In this document: one piece after another, positions 43,641-50,480 of the stretch | How positions within the stretch are numbered: the stretch's first letter is position 1 | How the letters are laid out: the number at the start of each line of letters is the position of its first letter | Origin: Stakelama portus | GTDB taxonomy: Bacteria > Pseudomonadota > Alphaproteobacteria > Sphingomonadales > Sphingomonadaceae | Direction: 5' to 3' | Assembly: GCF_003171655.1 (NCBI RefSeq) | Contig: NZ_QFZL01000003.1 | Location: forward strand, 496,001 to 560,000 | DNA length: 64,000 nucleotides | Program-made: the position numbers and the translations under genes | The notes under the pieces: model-generated | What the model was told of the DNA's origin: nothing | The model's database searches: none | The model's input: only the letters and a program-made list of their open reading frames with translations

Positions 43641-44243
43641 TTGAACGGCGAATTGCTCTGGCTCGGGCCGGTCGTGGCACTGGTGCTCGGCTATCTTCTG
43701 GGATCGATTCCCTTTGGTGTGCTGCTGACGCGCGCAACCGGTGCCGGCGATCTGCGCCAGATCGGCTCTGGCAATATCGGTGCGACCAATGTGCTGCGCA
43801 CCGGGCGCAAGGGGCTGGCGGCGGCGACGCTGCTGCTCGACGCGCTCAAGGCGGTGGCGGCGATCGTGGTCATTCGCTGGATGTTTCCGGGCAACGAGAT
43901 TCTGGCCGGTTCCGCTGCGTTCCTTGGCCATTGCTATCCGGTGTGGCTGCGGTTTCGCGGCGGCAAGGGCGTGGCGACGCTGATGGGTGTCGTGCTGGCG
44001 CTGCACTGGCCGTGCGGGCTGGTCTATGCCGCCGTATGGCTGGGGCTGCTCGCCGGGCTGCGCATCTCCTCGATCGCGGGCATGGCCGCTGCGGTATCGG
44101 CGCCGGTCAGCGCAGCCTTTTTCGGGCAATTCGACTCAGTGCTGCCGCTGCTCGTGCTGGCGCTGATCGTGCTGTGGAAACATCGCACCAATATCGATCG
44201 TCTGCTCACCGGTACGGAACCCAGGGTGGGCGCTCCCAAGTGA
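43641..44243 (+). CDS. plsY: Acyl-phosphate glycerol-3-phosphate acyltransferase
   Basis: Inner-membrane acyltransferase of 200 residues, first acylation of glycerol-3-phosphate in phospholipid synthesis. GYLLGSIPFGVLLTR, GSGNIGATNVLRTGRKG, and GHCYPVWLRFRGGKGVAT are the three PlsY motifs, with four to five membrane segments. Start is TTG at 43641 with GGGGGAA 4-5 bases upstream; no ATG exists near. The stop overlaps the GTG start of dprA (GTGA). Confidence 0.96.
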   Translation: MNGELLWLGPVVALVLGYLLGSIPFGVLLTRATGAGDLRQIGSGNIGATNVLRTGRKGLAAATLLLDALKAVAAIVVIRWMFPGNEILAGSAAFLGHCYPVWLRFRGGKGVATLMGVVLALHWPCGLVYAAVWLGLLAGLRISSIAGMAAAVSAPVSAAFFGQFDSVLPLLVLALIVLWKHRTNIDRLLTGTEPRVGAPK

Positions 44244-45331
44244 CCGATAGGGGCGACGATGCCGCGCGGTTTGCGCGGCTTCGCCTGTTGCGCAGTGCCA
44301 ATATCGGCCCTGTCACCTGGCGCCAGCTGATCGCGCGTTTCGGCGATGCACAGGCCGCGCTGGAGGCTTTGCCGATGCTCGCCGGCCGGGGCGGTGGCAA
44401 GCCGCGTATCGCTGACGAGGCCGCAGTGCGGCGTGAAATGGCGGCGGTCGATCGACTGGGCGCGCGCTATCTGTTTCTGGGAGACGCCGACTATCCGCCG
44501 CTGCTTGCGGAGCTGGAAAGCGCGCCGCCTGCCCTGATCGTGCGGGGCGATGTCGCGCTCGCACGGCGCAACTGTGTCGCGATGGTCGGCGCGCGCAACG
44601 CTTCGGCCGCCGCATGCCGCTTTGCGCGCCAGATCGCGCAGGGGCTTGCGCAGGAAGGCGTCACGGTCGTTTCCGGGCTCGCGCGCGGGATCGACACGGC
44701 CAGCCATGTCGGATCGCTGTCGGGCGGCACGATCGGCGTGATCGCCAGCGGGATCGACATCGCCTTTCCGCCCGAAAATGCCGAGTTGCAGGAACGCGTC
44801 GCGACCGACGGCCTGCTGCTTGCCGAACAACCGCCCGGCACCGAGCCGCTGGCGCGCTTCTTTCCCTCGCGCAACCGCATCATCGCCGCGCTGTCGCTCG
44901 GCACGGTAGTGGTGGAAGCCGCGCCGCGTTCGGGCAGCCTCATCACCGCACGTATCGCGGCGGAGGCGGGCCGCGAAGTGATGGCCGTGCCCGGCAGCCC
45001 GCTCGATCCACGCGCGCAGGGATGCAACCAGCTGATCCGCGAAGGCGCGACGCTGGTCCAGAATGTCGAGGATATATTGGAGGCGATCCGTCCGATCGAC
45101 CTGCGCGCGCTGCGCGAACCGGGCGCCGGCTATGCCGGACCGCCGCTTCAGGACGCCGCCGATAGCGATCGTGCCCGGATCACCGGCCTGCTCGGCCCGG
45201 TACCGGTGGCGGTCGACGAACTGATCCGCCAATCGGGGCTGGTCCCCGCAGTGGTGCAGACGGTGCTGCTCGAACTGGAACTCGCCGGGCGGCTTGAGCG
45301 TCATGGGGGAGGGCGCGTGAGCCTGCAATGA
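44240..45331 (+). CDS. dprA: DNA-processing protein DprA
   Basis: Single-stranded-DNA-binding protein of 363 residues that loads RecA on incoming DNA in transformation. An N-terminal SAM-like domain (RLLRSANIGPVTWRQLIARF), the Rossmann core with VGARNASAAACRFARQIA, SGLARGIDTASH, IASGIDIAFPPEN and PRSGSLITARIAAEAGRE, and a C-terminal winged helix (DELIRQSGLVPAVVQTVLLE) are visible. GTG 44240 overlaps the plsY stop. The usual alphaproteobacterial neighbour topA is 5.1 kb away here. DprA without other Com genes does not prove competence. Confidence 0.96.
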   Translation: MTDRGDDAARFARLRLLRSANIGPVTWRQLIARFGDAQAALEALPMLAGRGGGKPRIADEAAVRREMAAVDRLGARYLFLGDADYPPLLAELESAPPALIVRGDVALARRNCVAMVGARNASAAACRFARQIAQGLAQEGVTVVSGLARGIDTASHVGSLSGGTIGVIASGIDIAFPPENAELQERVATDGLLLAEQPPGTEPLARFFPSRNRIIAALSLGTVVVEAAPRSGSLITARIAAEAGREVMAVPGSPLDPRAQGCNQLIREGATLVQNVEDILEAIRPIDLRALREPGAGYAGPPLQDAADSDRARITGLLGPVPVAVDELIRQSGLVPAVVQTVLLELELAGRLERHGGGRVSLQ

Positions 45332-45711
45332 TGGGCCTGGCGATCAGTCTGTTGCTGCACATTGGACTTCGTCCCGACCCGGTAGCTTGTCTTGATCCGG
45401 CTCAAGCCCGCGCAAGGGCAGGCGAGCAGGTCGATCTGGCAATCGCGGTGGTTCAGGCGGGCGTCCACGATAGCGTCGAAGCCCAACAGGTTGATTGCCC
45501 TAATCATAATCAAGTCCTGCTGGTTGGAGATCAGCGCGCAGTCCGTGCGTTGGTCGATGCGCAGGTCGGCCGAAATGGCGGTGTGGTACACGCCCGGGTG
45601 ACCGGAATAGTGCAGATCATTCCTGCGCCCCCGGGCGGTGGAAGCAGCGTCTTCGCATTGCGTCTGGGGCGTGTCGATGACGTGCGGGTCGTGCCCGCAT
45701 CTGCTCCTTGA
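45328..45711 (+). CDS. Uncertain reading frame after dprA
   Basis: An open frame of 127 codons starts with ATGATG inside the dprA stop. The translation (for example LAIAVVQAGVHDSVEAQQVD and VRALVDAQVGRNGGVVHARV) is not recognised, has no signal peptide beyond a short hydrophobic start, and uses noticeably fewer G/C third bases than its neighbours. The minus strand is also open (45301-45762). An FNR/FixK-type box lies within it at 45392-45405. It may be foreign or decayed DNA and not a gene. Confidence 0.25.
   Translation: MMGLAISLLLHIGLRPDPVACLDPAQARARAGEQVDLAIAVVQAGVHDSVEAQQVDCPNHNQVLLVGDQRAVRALVDAQVGRNGGVVHARVTGIVQIIPAPPGGGSSVFALRLGRVDDVRVVPASAP
45392..45405. promoter_or_regulatory. FNR/FixK-type box in the gap after dprA
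   Basis: TTGATCCGGCTCAA agrees with TTGAT-N4-ATCAA at 9 of 10 positions and has the CCGG centre common in FixK/FnrL sites. There is no well-supported gene immediately downstream on either strand; the nearest plus-strand gene is the GST at 45834. Confidence 0.5.
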
Positions 45712-45833
45712 TACCGCGTGCGACCAGCCATTGGTTTGCCCGATAGGCCGTTGCGCCGACAAGCATCGCCACGTCTCGCAATAGCGGACGGCAACCCTAC
45801 ATCAGCGGCTTGGCGAACTCGGAAGGAACGACA

Positions 45834-46736
45834 ATGGCCGACAGCGATCCCGCGAACAATCAGCCGCCGGGCTATGTCCCTGCAAAGGTCTGGGAATGGA
45901 AACAGGGCAATGGTGGCCAGTTCGCCAACATCAACCGCCCGGTTTCGGGCGCGACGCATGACAAGCAACTGCCGGTCGGCGAGCATCCCTTCCAGCTTTA
46001 TTCGCTGGGCACGCCCAACGGGCAAAAGGCGACGATCATGCTCGAGGAATTGCTCGCGGCGGGGCATTCGGGTGCCGAATATGACGCGTGGCTGATCAAT
46101 ATCGGCGAAGGCGATCAGTTCGGCAGCGGCTTTGTCGACATCAATCCGAATTCGAAGATCCCGGCGCTGATCGACCGCTCGGGCGCCGAGCCGTTCAACA
46201 TTTTCGAAAGCGGTGCGATCCTGGTCCATCTCGCCGAAAAATTCGGCGCTTTCCTGCCCACCGATCCGGCGAAGCGCGCGGCGGTGATGAGCTGGCTGAT
46301 GTGGCAAATGGGCGCCGGGCCGTTTCTGGGCGGCGGCTTTGGCCATTTCTATGCCTATGCGCCGTTCAAGATCGAATATGCGATCGACCGCTATGCGATG
46401 GAAGTGAAGCGCCAGCTCCACGTCCTCGACACCCAGCTGGGCAAGCACGAATATGTTGCGGGCGACGACTATAGCATCGCCGATATCGCGATCTGGCCCT
46501 GGTACGGCACGCTGGTGCGCGGCGGCGCCTATGGCAGCGCAGACGCGTTTCTCGACGTCAAAAGCTACACCAACCTGGTCCGCTGGACCCAGCAGATTGG
46601 CGAGCGCGAAGGCGTGAAGCGTGGCCGCATCGTCAACCGCAACCCCACCGATGAGGACCCCACGCTGATCCCCGAACGCCACAGCGCGGCGGATGTCGAT
46701 GCGGGACTGGCGCAGGTGAACGACGCCGTAGCCTGA
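45834..46736 (+). CDS. yghU: Glutathione S-transferase, YghU-like
   Basis: Soluble protein of 300 residues in the Nu-class GST branch. NINRPVSGATHDKQLPVGEH is the typical YghU N-terminal extension; the thioredoxin-fold domain follows (PFQLYSLGTPNGQKATIMLE, SKIPALIDRSG, FESGAILVHLAEKFGAFLP) and the helical domain ends with DYSIADIAIWPWYG. YghU binds two glutathiones and reduces disulfides or peroxides. ATG 45834 has GGAAGGAA upstream. A REP bimodule follows. Confidence 0.93.
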   Translation: MADSDPANNQPPGYVPAKVWEWKQGNGGQFANINRPVSGATHDKQLPVGEHPFQLYSLGTPNGQKATIMLEELLAAGHSGAEYDAWLINIGEGDQFGSGFVDINPNSKIPALIDRSGAEPFNIFESGAILVHLAEKFGAFLPTDPAKRAAVMSWLMWQMGAGPFLGGGFGHFYAYAPFKIEYAIDRYAMEVKRQLHVLDTQLGKHEYVAGDDYSIADIAIWPWYGTLVRGGAYGSADAFLDVKSYTNLVRWTQQIGEREGVKRGRIVNRNPTDEDPTLIPERHSAADVDAGLAQVNDAVA

Positions 46737-46743
46737 CGCCACC

Positions 46744-46821
46744 CCGTTCGTGTCGAGCGAAGTCGAGACACCCTGCGCATCCGCGCGCGGCACGTCCCTC
46801 GACTGCGCTCGGGACGAACGG
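46744..46821. repeat. REP-like bimodule after the GST gene
   Basis: A 78-bp element between convergent genes. Left half: CCGTTCGTGTC and GAGCGAAGTCGAGACAC. Right half: GTCCCTCGACTGCGCTC and GGGACGAACGG. The halves are inverted, 22-23 bp apart. It is the compact form of the arrangement that brackets the GIY-YIG gene at 31009-31387. Confidence 0.88.
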
Positions 46822-46839
46822 TTGTGGTGAAGGGGGAAC

Positions 46840-48717
46840 TTAGGCCGCCACTTCCTCCAGCGCCTCGCTCGCCTCCATCCACGCCAGTTCGGCCGCCTCG
46901 ATGCGTTCGCTCACTTCCGCCCGGCGTTTCATCAGGTCGGTCATGGTCAGCTTCGCCAGCGCCGGATCGGCCTTGTCGGGTTCGGCCATGGCGCGGTCGA
47001 TTTCGGTGCGTTGCGCGGTGAGCTTCGCCAGCGCCTTTTCGGCTTCGTCCGCCGCCTTGCGCAGTGCCTTGTTCTTCTCGCGCGCATCGGCCGCTGCCTT
47101 GCGCGCGTCCTTCTTGCTCAACTTCGCGCCGCCGCCCGACTTGCCTTCGCCCGGCGCTTCCTTCGACAGCACGAACGCGATGTAATCGTCCATCGACCCG
47201 TCATAGTCATGCGCCTCGCCGCTATCGACCAGCACCAGCCGGTCGGCGGTCATTTCGATCATGTGGCGATCATGGCTGACGATCAGCACCGCGCCTGAAT
47301 AGGCGTTGAGCGCCTGAATCAGCGCCTCGCGCGCATCGACGTCAAGGTGGTTGGTCGGTTCGTCGAGGATCAGCATATGCGGCGCATCGCGCGTGATCAG
47401 CGCCAGCGCCAGCCGCGCACGCTCGCCGCCCGACAGCTTGCCGACCTTGGTCAGTGCCTTGTCCCCGGCAAAGCCGAACCGGCCGAGCTGCGCGCGCACC
47501 GCGGCGGGCTTCACGTCCGGCATCAGCGCCTGCAGGTGATCGAGCGGGGTATCGCCGCTGCGCAATTCCTCGACCTGATATTGCGTGAAATATCCCACGC
47601 GCATCTTGCCCGTCGCATTCATGTCGCCGTCCATCGGCTTCAGCTGCGCCGCAAGCAGCCGCGCGAGCGTCGTCTTGCCGTTGCCGTTGCGCCCCAGCAG
47701 CGCGACGCGATCGTCGGGATCGATTCGCAGATTGAGCCGCTGGAGCACCGGCGTGTCGCCATAGCCCACCGCCGCCATGTCGAGCGTGATCAGCGGCGGG
47801 CGCAATTCGTCAGGATCGGGGAAATCGAAGCTGAGCGACGGATCTTCGACCATCGCCGCGATCGGCTGCATCCTGGCGAGCGCCTTGGCGCGGCTCTGTG
47901 CCTGTTTGGCGGTCGATGCGCGCGCCGAATTGCGCGCGACATAATCCTGCAGCTTGGCGCGCTCGGCATCCTGCTTGGCTTTGGCGGCGGCAAGCTGCGC
48001 CAGCCGCTCGGCGCGCTGCTTCTCGAACGCATCATAGCCGCCGGGATAAAGCGTCAGCTTGCCGCGTTCGAGGTGCAGCATGTGATCGCAGACATTGTTG
48101 AGAAAGTCGCGCTCATGGCTGACCAGCAGGATCGTCGCCGGATAGGATTTGAGGAAATCCTCCAGCCACAACACCGCTTCGAGATCGAGGTGGTTCGACG
48201 GTTCGTCGAGCAGCAGCACATCGGGCTGCGAAAAGAGCAACGCCGCGAGCGCCACGCGCATCCGCCACCCACCCGAAAAGCTCTCCAGCGCGCGATGCTG
48301 CGCCTCCTCGTCAAAGCCCAGCCCGTTGAGGATACGCGCCGCGCGTGCCGGCGCCGAATGCGCCTGAATCGCGTTCAGCCGCTCGTGAATATCGGCGATC
48401 CGCTCGGGATCGGTTGCCGTCTCGCTCTCGTCCATCAGCGCGGCGCGCTCTTCATCCGCTGCCAGCACCGTTTCGAACGGCGTCGCCGAGCCGGCGGGCG
48501 CTTCCTGCGCGACATAGCCGAGCCGCGTTGCGCGCGGCATCTCGACCGATCCGGTATCGGCCTCCAGATCGCCCGAGATCACCTTGACCAAGGTCGATTT
48601 ACCCGCGCCGTTGCGGCCGATCAGCCCCACGCGCGAACGCGGCGGCAGCGCGGCGCTCGCACCGTCAATGATCGTGCGCCCGCCCAGGCGAACGGTGATG
48701 TCCTGCAAGTTCAGCAT
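46840..48717 (-). CDS. ABC-F family ATPase (Uup/YheS type)
   Basis: Cytosolic duplicated-ATPase protein of 625 residues without membrane domains. First site: GRNGAGKSTLVKV (about 34-46), signature SGGWRMRVALA, Walker B LLLDEPSNHLD. Second: GRNGNGKTTLARL, SGGERARLALA, LILDEPTNHLD. The linker between has the charged P-site tRNA-interaction motif helix (ERLAQLAAAKAKQDAERAKL), and residues of about 540-625 form a Lys/Ala/Glu-rich coiled coil. ABC-F proteins act on the ribosome to relieve stalling or give resistance. ATG 48717 is the domain start. Confidence 0.94.
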   Translation of the reverse strand: MLNLQDITVRLGGRTIIDGASAALPPRSRVGLIGRNGAGKSTLVKVISGDLEADTGSVEMPRATRLGYVAQEAPAGSATPFETVLAADEERAALMDESETATDPERIADIHERLNAIQAHSAPARAARILNGLGFDEEAQHRALESFSGGWRMRVALAALLFSQPDVLLLDEPSNHLDLEAVLWLEDFLKSYPATILLVSHERDFLNNVCDHMLHLERGKLTLYPGGYDAFEKQRAERLAQLAAAKAKQDAERAKLQDYVARNSARASTAKQAQSRAKALARMQPIAAMVEDPSLSFDFPDPDELRPPLITLDMAAVGYGDTPVLQRLNLRIDPDDRVALLGRNGNGKTTLARLLAAQLKPMDGDMNATGKMRVGYFTQYQVEELRSGDTPLDHLQALMPDVKPAAVRAQLGRFGFAGDKALTKVGKLSGGERARLALALITRDAPHMLILDEPTNHLDVDAREALIQALNAYSGAVLIVSHDRHMIEMTADRLVLVDSGEAHDYDGSMDDYIAFVLSKEAPGEGKSGGGAKLSKKDARKAAADAREKNKALRKAADEAEKALAKLTAQRTEIDRAMAEPDKADPALAKLTMTDLMKRRAEVSERIEAAELAWMEASEALEEVAA

Positions 48718-48779
48718 GGGGAGCGCCGTTAGCAGGGTGTGGCCGGGTTGGGGAGGGGCTGTTTCCCCGCGCTCGCGCC

Positions 48780-49580
48780 TCAGTTCATGCTTGTCGGCGC
48801 GTGACCCCGCTCGGCGCGCTGCGGCACCAGCCATATGAGCAGGATGATCGCGCCGGCCAGCACCGCCGAAGCCGCCGCACGGCTCAGTTCCAGCCCACCG
48901 TTGGCGATCGGCTTGTCGAGAAAGTCGCCGACCGCCGCGCCCAGCGGGCGGGTAAGCACGAATGCCAGCCAGAACAGCGCCACCCGGTCGATCCTGGTCG
49001 TGAAATAGGCAATGCCGAGCAACGCGATCGCTCCGCCGAAAATCAGCGCCGCGCCCGAATAGCCGAGCGGCCCGTCGGCCACCCAGTCGCCCAGCGCGGT
49101 GCCCAGCGTCTGCGAAAAGGTGATCGTGATCCAGTAATAGATTTCGGCATCGGCGCGGTGCAGCGACTGGATCGATATGCTGCCCAGCATCCGGTACCAC
49201 AGGAACAGGCTGGCGAGCAGGCACGCGAGCAGCAGCGCCGATCCGCCGGGATAGCCGATGCCGATCGATCGCGTCGCGAAATCGGCCATCGTCGTGCCCG
49301 CCGTGGTCGATGCGATGATCGTCGCCCAATATAATGCGGGGTGGAATCGCGGGGCGCGGATCTGTGCCACCACCAGCACCACCAGCGCGGTGGCAAAGAT
49401 CGCAGTGCCGATCAGATAGCCCAGATTGAGCGACATGCTCACTGTGTCCCCGGCGGTCTCGCCAAAGGTCGTCGCCAGTATCTTGATGATCCAGAAGCCC
49501 AGCGTCACTGCTGGAACCTTGGTGAGCATTTCCTGCTGTTCGCGTGTCAAAACCCTTGGTCCTTCCGCATAAATTCCCAT
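48780..49580 (-). CDS. COG4705-type membrane protein
   Basis: Protein of 266 residues with seven to eight hydrophobic segments. It carries a repeated motif: KVPAVTLGFWIIKILATTFG, ETAGDTVSM; TTAGTTMADFATRS; FSQTLGTALGDWVAD; LTRPLGAAVGDFLDKP. Each repeat has a Thr/Gly followed by Asp in a membrane helix (GExxGD, GTxxAD, GTALGD, GAAVGD), which suggests four internal repeats and a path for a cation. The family (COG4705) is uncharacterised; a link to metal export has been suggested by such motifs only. Divergent from the LuxR-like gene. Confidence 0.8.
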   Translation of the reverse strand: MGIYAEGPRVLTREQQEMLTKVPAVTLGFWIIKILATTFGETAGDTVSMSLNLGYLIGTAIFATALVVLVVAQIRAPRFHPALYWATIIASTTAGTTMADFATRSIGIGYPGGSALLLACLLASLFLWYRMLGSISIQSLHRADAEIYYWITITFSQTLGTALGDWVADGPLGYSGAALIFGGAIALLGIAYFTTRIDRVALFWLAFVLTRPLGAAVGDFLDKPIANGGLELSRAAASAVLAGAIILLIWLVPQRAERGHAPTSMN

Positions 49581-49668
49581 GTCGTTTCTTAGGAAGTGCG
49601 GCTATCCGGGCCCATAAGCAGCTGTTGATACGGGCCGATATCGGCGGATGCGTATGGGGAGGAATGCC

Positions 49669-50157
49669 ATGCCGGAAACGACGGGGAAGCGACGGTTCGG
49701 CCTGTCCTTCTTTTCATCGGTGGCGCTGTTTCCGGTGCAGCTGGTCGCCGCCATCTATGTTCTGGTCGACGGGCTCGACGAGGCGTTCGGGGCATTTTCG
49801 CTGGCCTCGCTGCTTGAGGCGCTGGTCGCAGTGGCATTGGTCGCCGGGATCGTGATCAACGCGCTGTATCTGCGCCGCGTGCTGGCGCGGGCGCGGCGTC
49901 GCGAAGCGGCGCTTGCGCTCGCCCGGGGCGCCTTTGCCGAAGCGATCGCGATGCGGTTCGACGAATGGAAACTCTCCGCCGCCGAATCCGAAGTCGCAAT
50001 GTTCGCGCTCAAGGGGTGCAGCGTCGCCGAAATCGCATCCATGCGCGCCGCCGCCGCCGGCACCGTGCGATCCCAACTCAGCCAGATCTACGCCAAGGCG
50101 GGCGTCGGCAGCCAGTCGGCGCTGGTCTCGCTGTTCATCGACGATCTGCTGCAGTGA
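49669..50157 (+). CDS. Membrane-tethered LuxR-type HTH protein
   Basis: Protein of 162 residues: two hydrophobic segments (about 17-37 and 46-67), a charged linker (RRVLARARRREAALALARGA), then a LuxR-like helix-turn-helix at the C-terminus (KLSAAESEVAMFALKGCSVA, EIASMRAAAAGTVRSQLSQI, YAKAGVGSQSALVSLFIDDL). The LuxR pattern TxxExxVxxxxxxGxxxxEIA with a later TVRSQLSxIYAKxGVxS is clear. No sensor domain besides the membrane hairpin. ATG 49669 has GGGGAGGA; an earlier ATG 21 bases upstream is possible. Divergent from the COG4705-type gene. Confidence 0.82.
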   Translation: MPETTGKRRFGLSFFSSVALFPVQLVAAIYVLVDGLDEAFGAFSLASLLEALVAVALVAGIVINALYLRRVLARARRREAALALARGAFAEAIAMRFDEWKLSAAESEVAMFALKGCSVAEIASMRAAAAGTVRSQLSQIYAKAGVGSQSALVSLFIDDLLQ

Positions 50158-50480
50158 AAGGGAAATGACTCCGGCCGCAGGGCGCCATGTATAGCATGGT
50201 GGAGGGGGCGTAGCCGCAGCGCGCTGCCCCATCGACTAGGTCACGACCTAACCGCTGTCCTACACGCAACAAATCTGCCACTCCTTTCGCAATGGCCCAG
50301 CCCGCCAACCCACGCCGCGCCGCCTCGCAACCCTGCGACATGCCGCTCGGGGAGGGCGAAAGCGGGGGGGGGGGCGTGCCGTGAACTTCGTAAACTTTCA
50401 CATGCCCGCCACATCTTGACGGCACGGGCAGGCGCTCCCCATCCTCGTACGCGCACACGTAAGGACGCCTTTAAAACCTC
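50158..50480. other. Gap before topA with an 11-G tract
   Basis: 323 bp with no gene seen. It carries a run of eleven G at 50364-50374. A TTGACG at 50415-50420 could be a -35 element; no clear -10 is visible. The sequence between is likely the topA promoter and leader. Confidence 0.5.

Noticed and set aside
45531..46793. Minus-strand frame of 420 codons over the GST gene
   Set aside because: Antisense shadow; the plus strand has full GST motifs and a ribosome-binding site.
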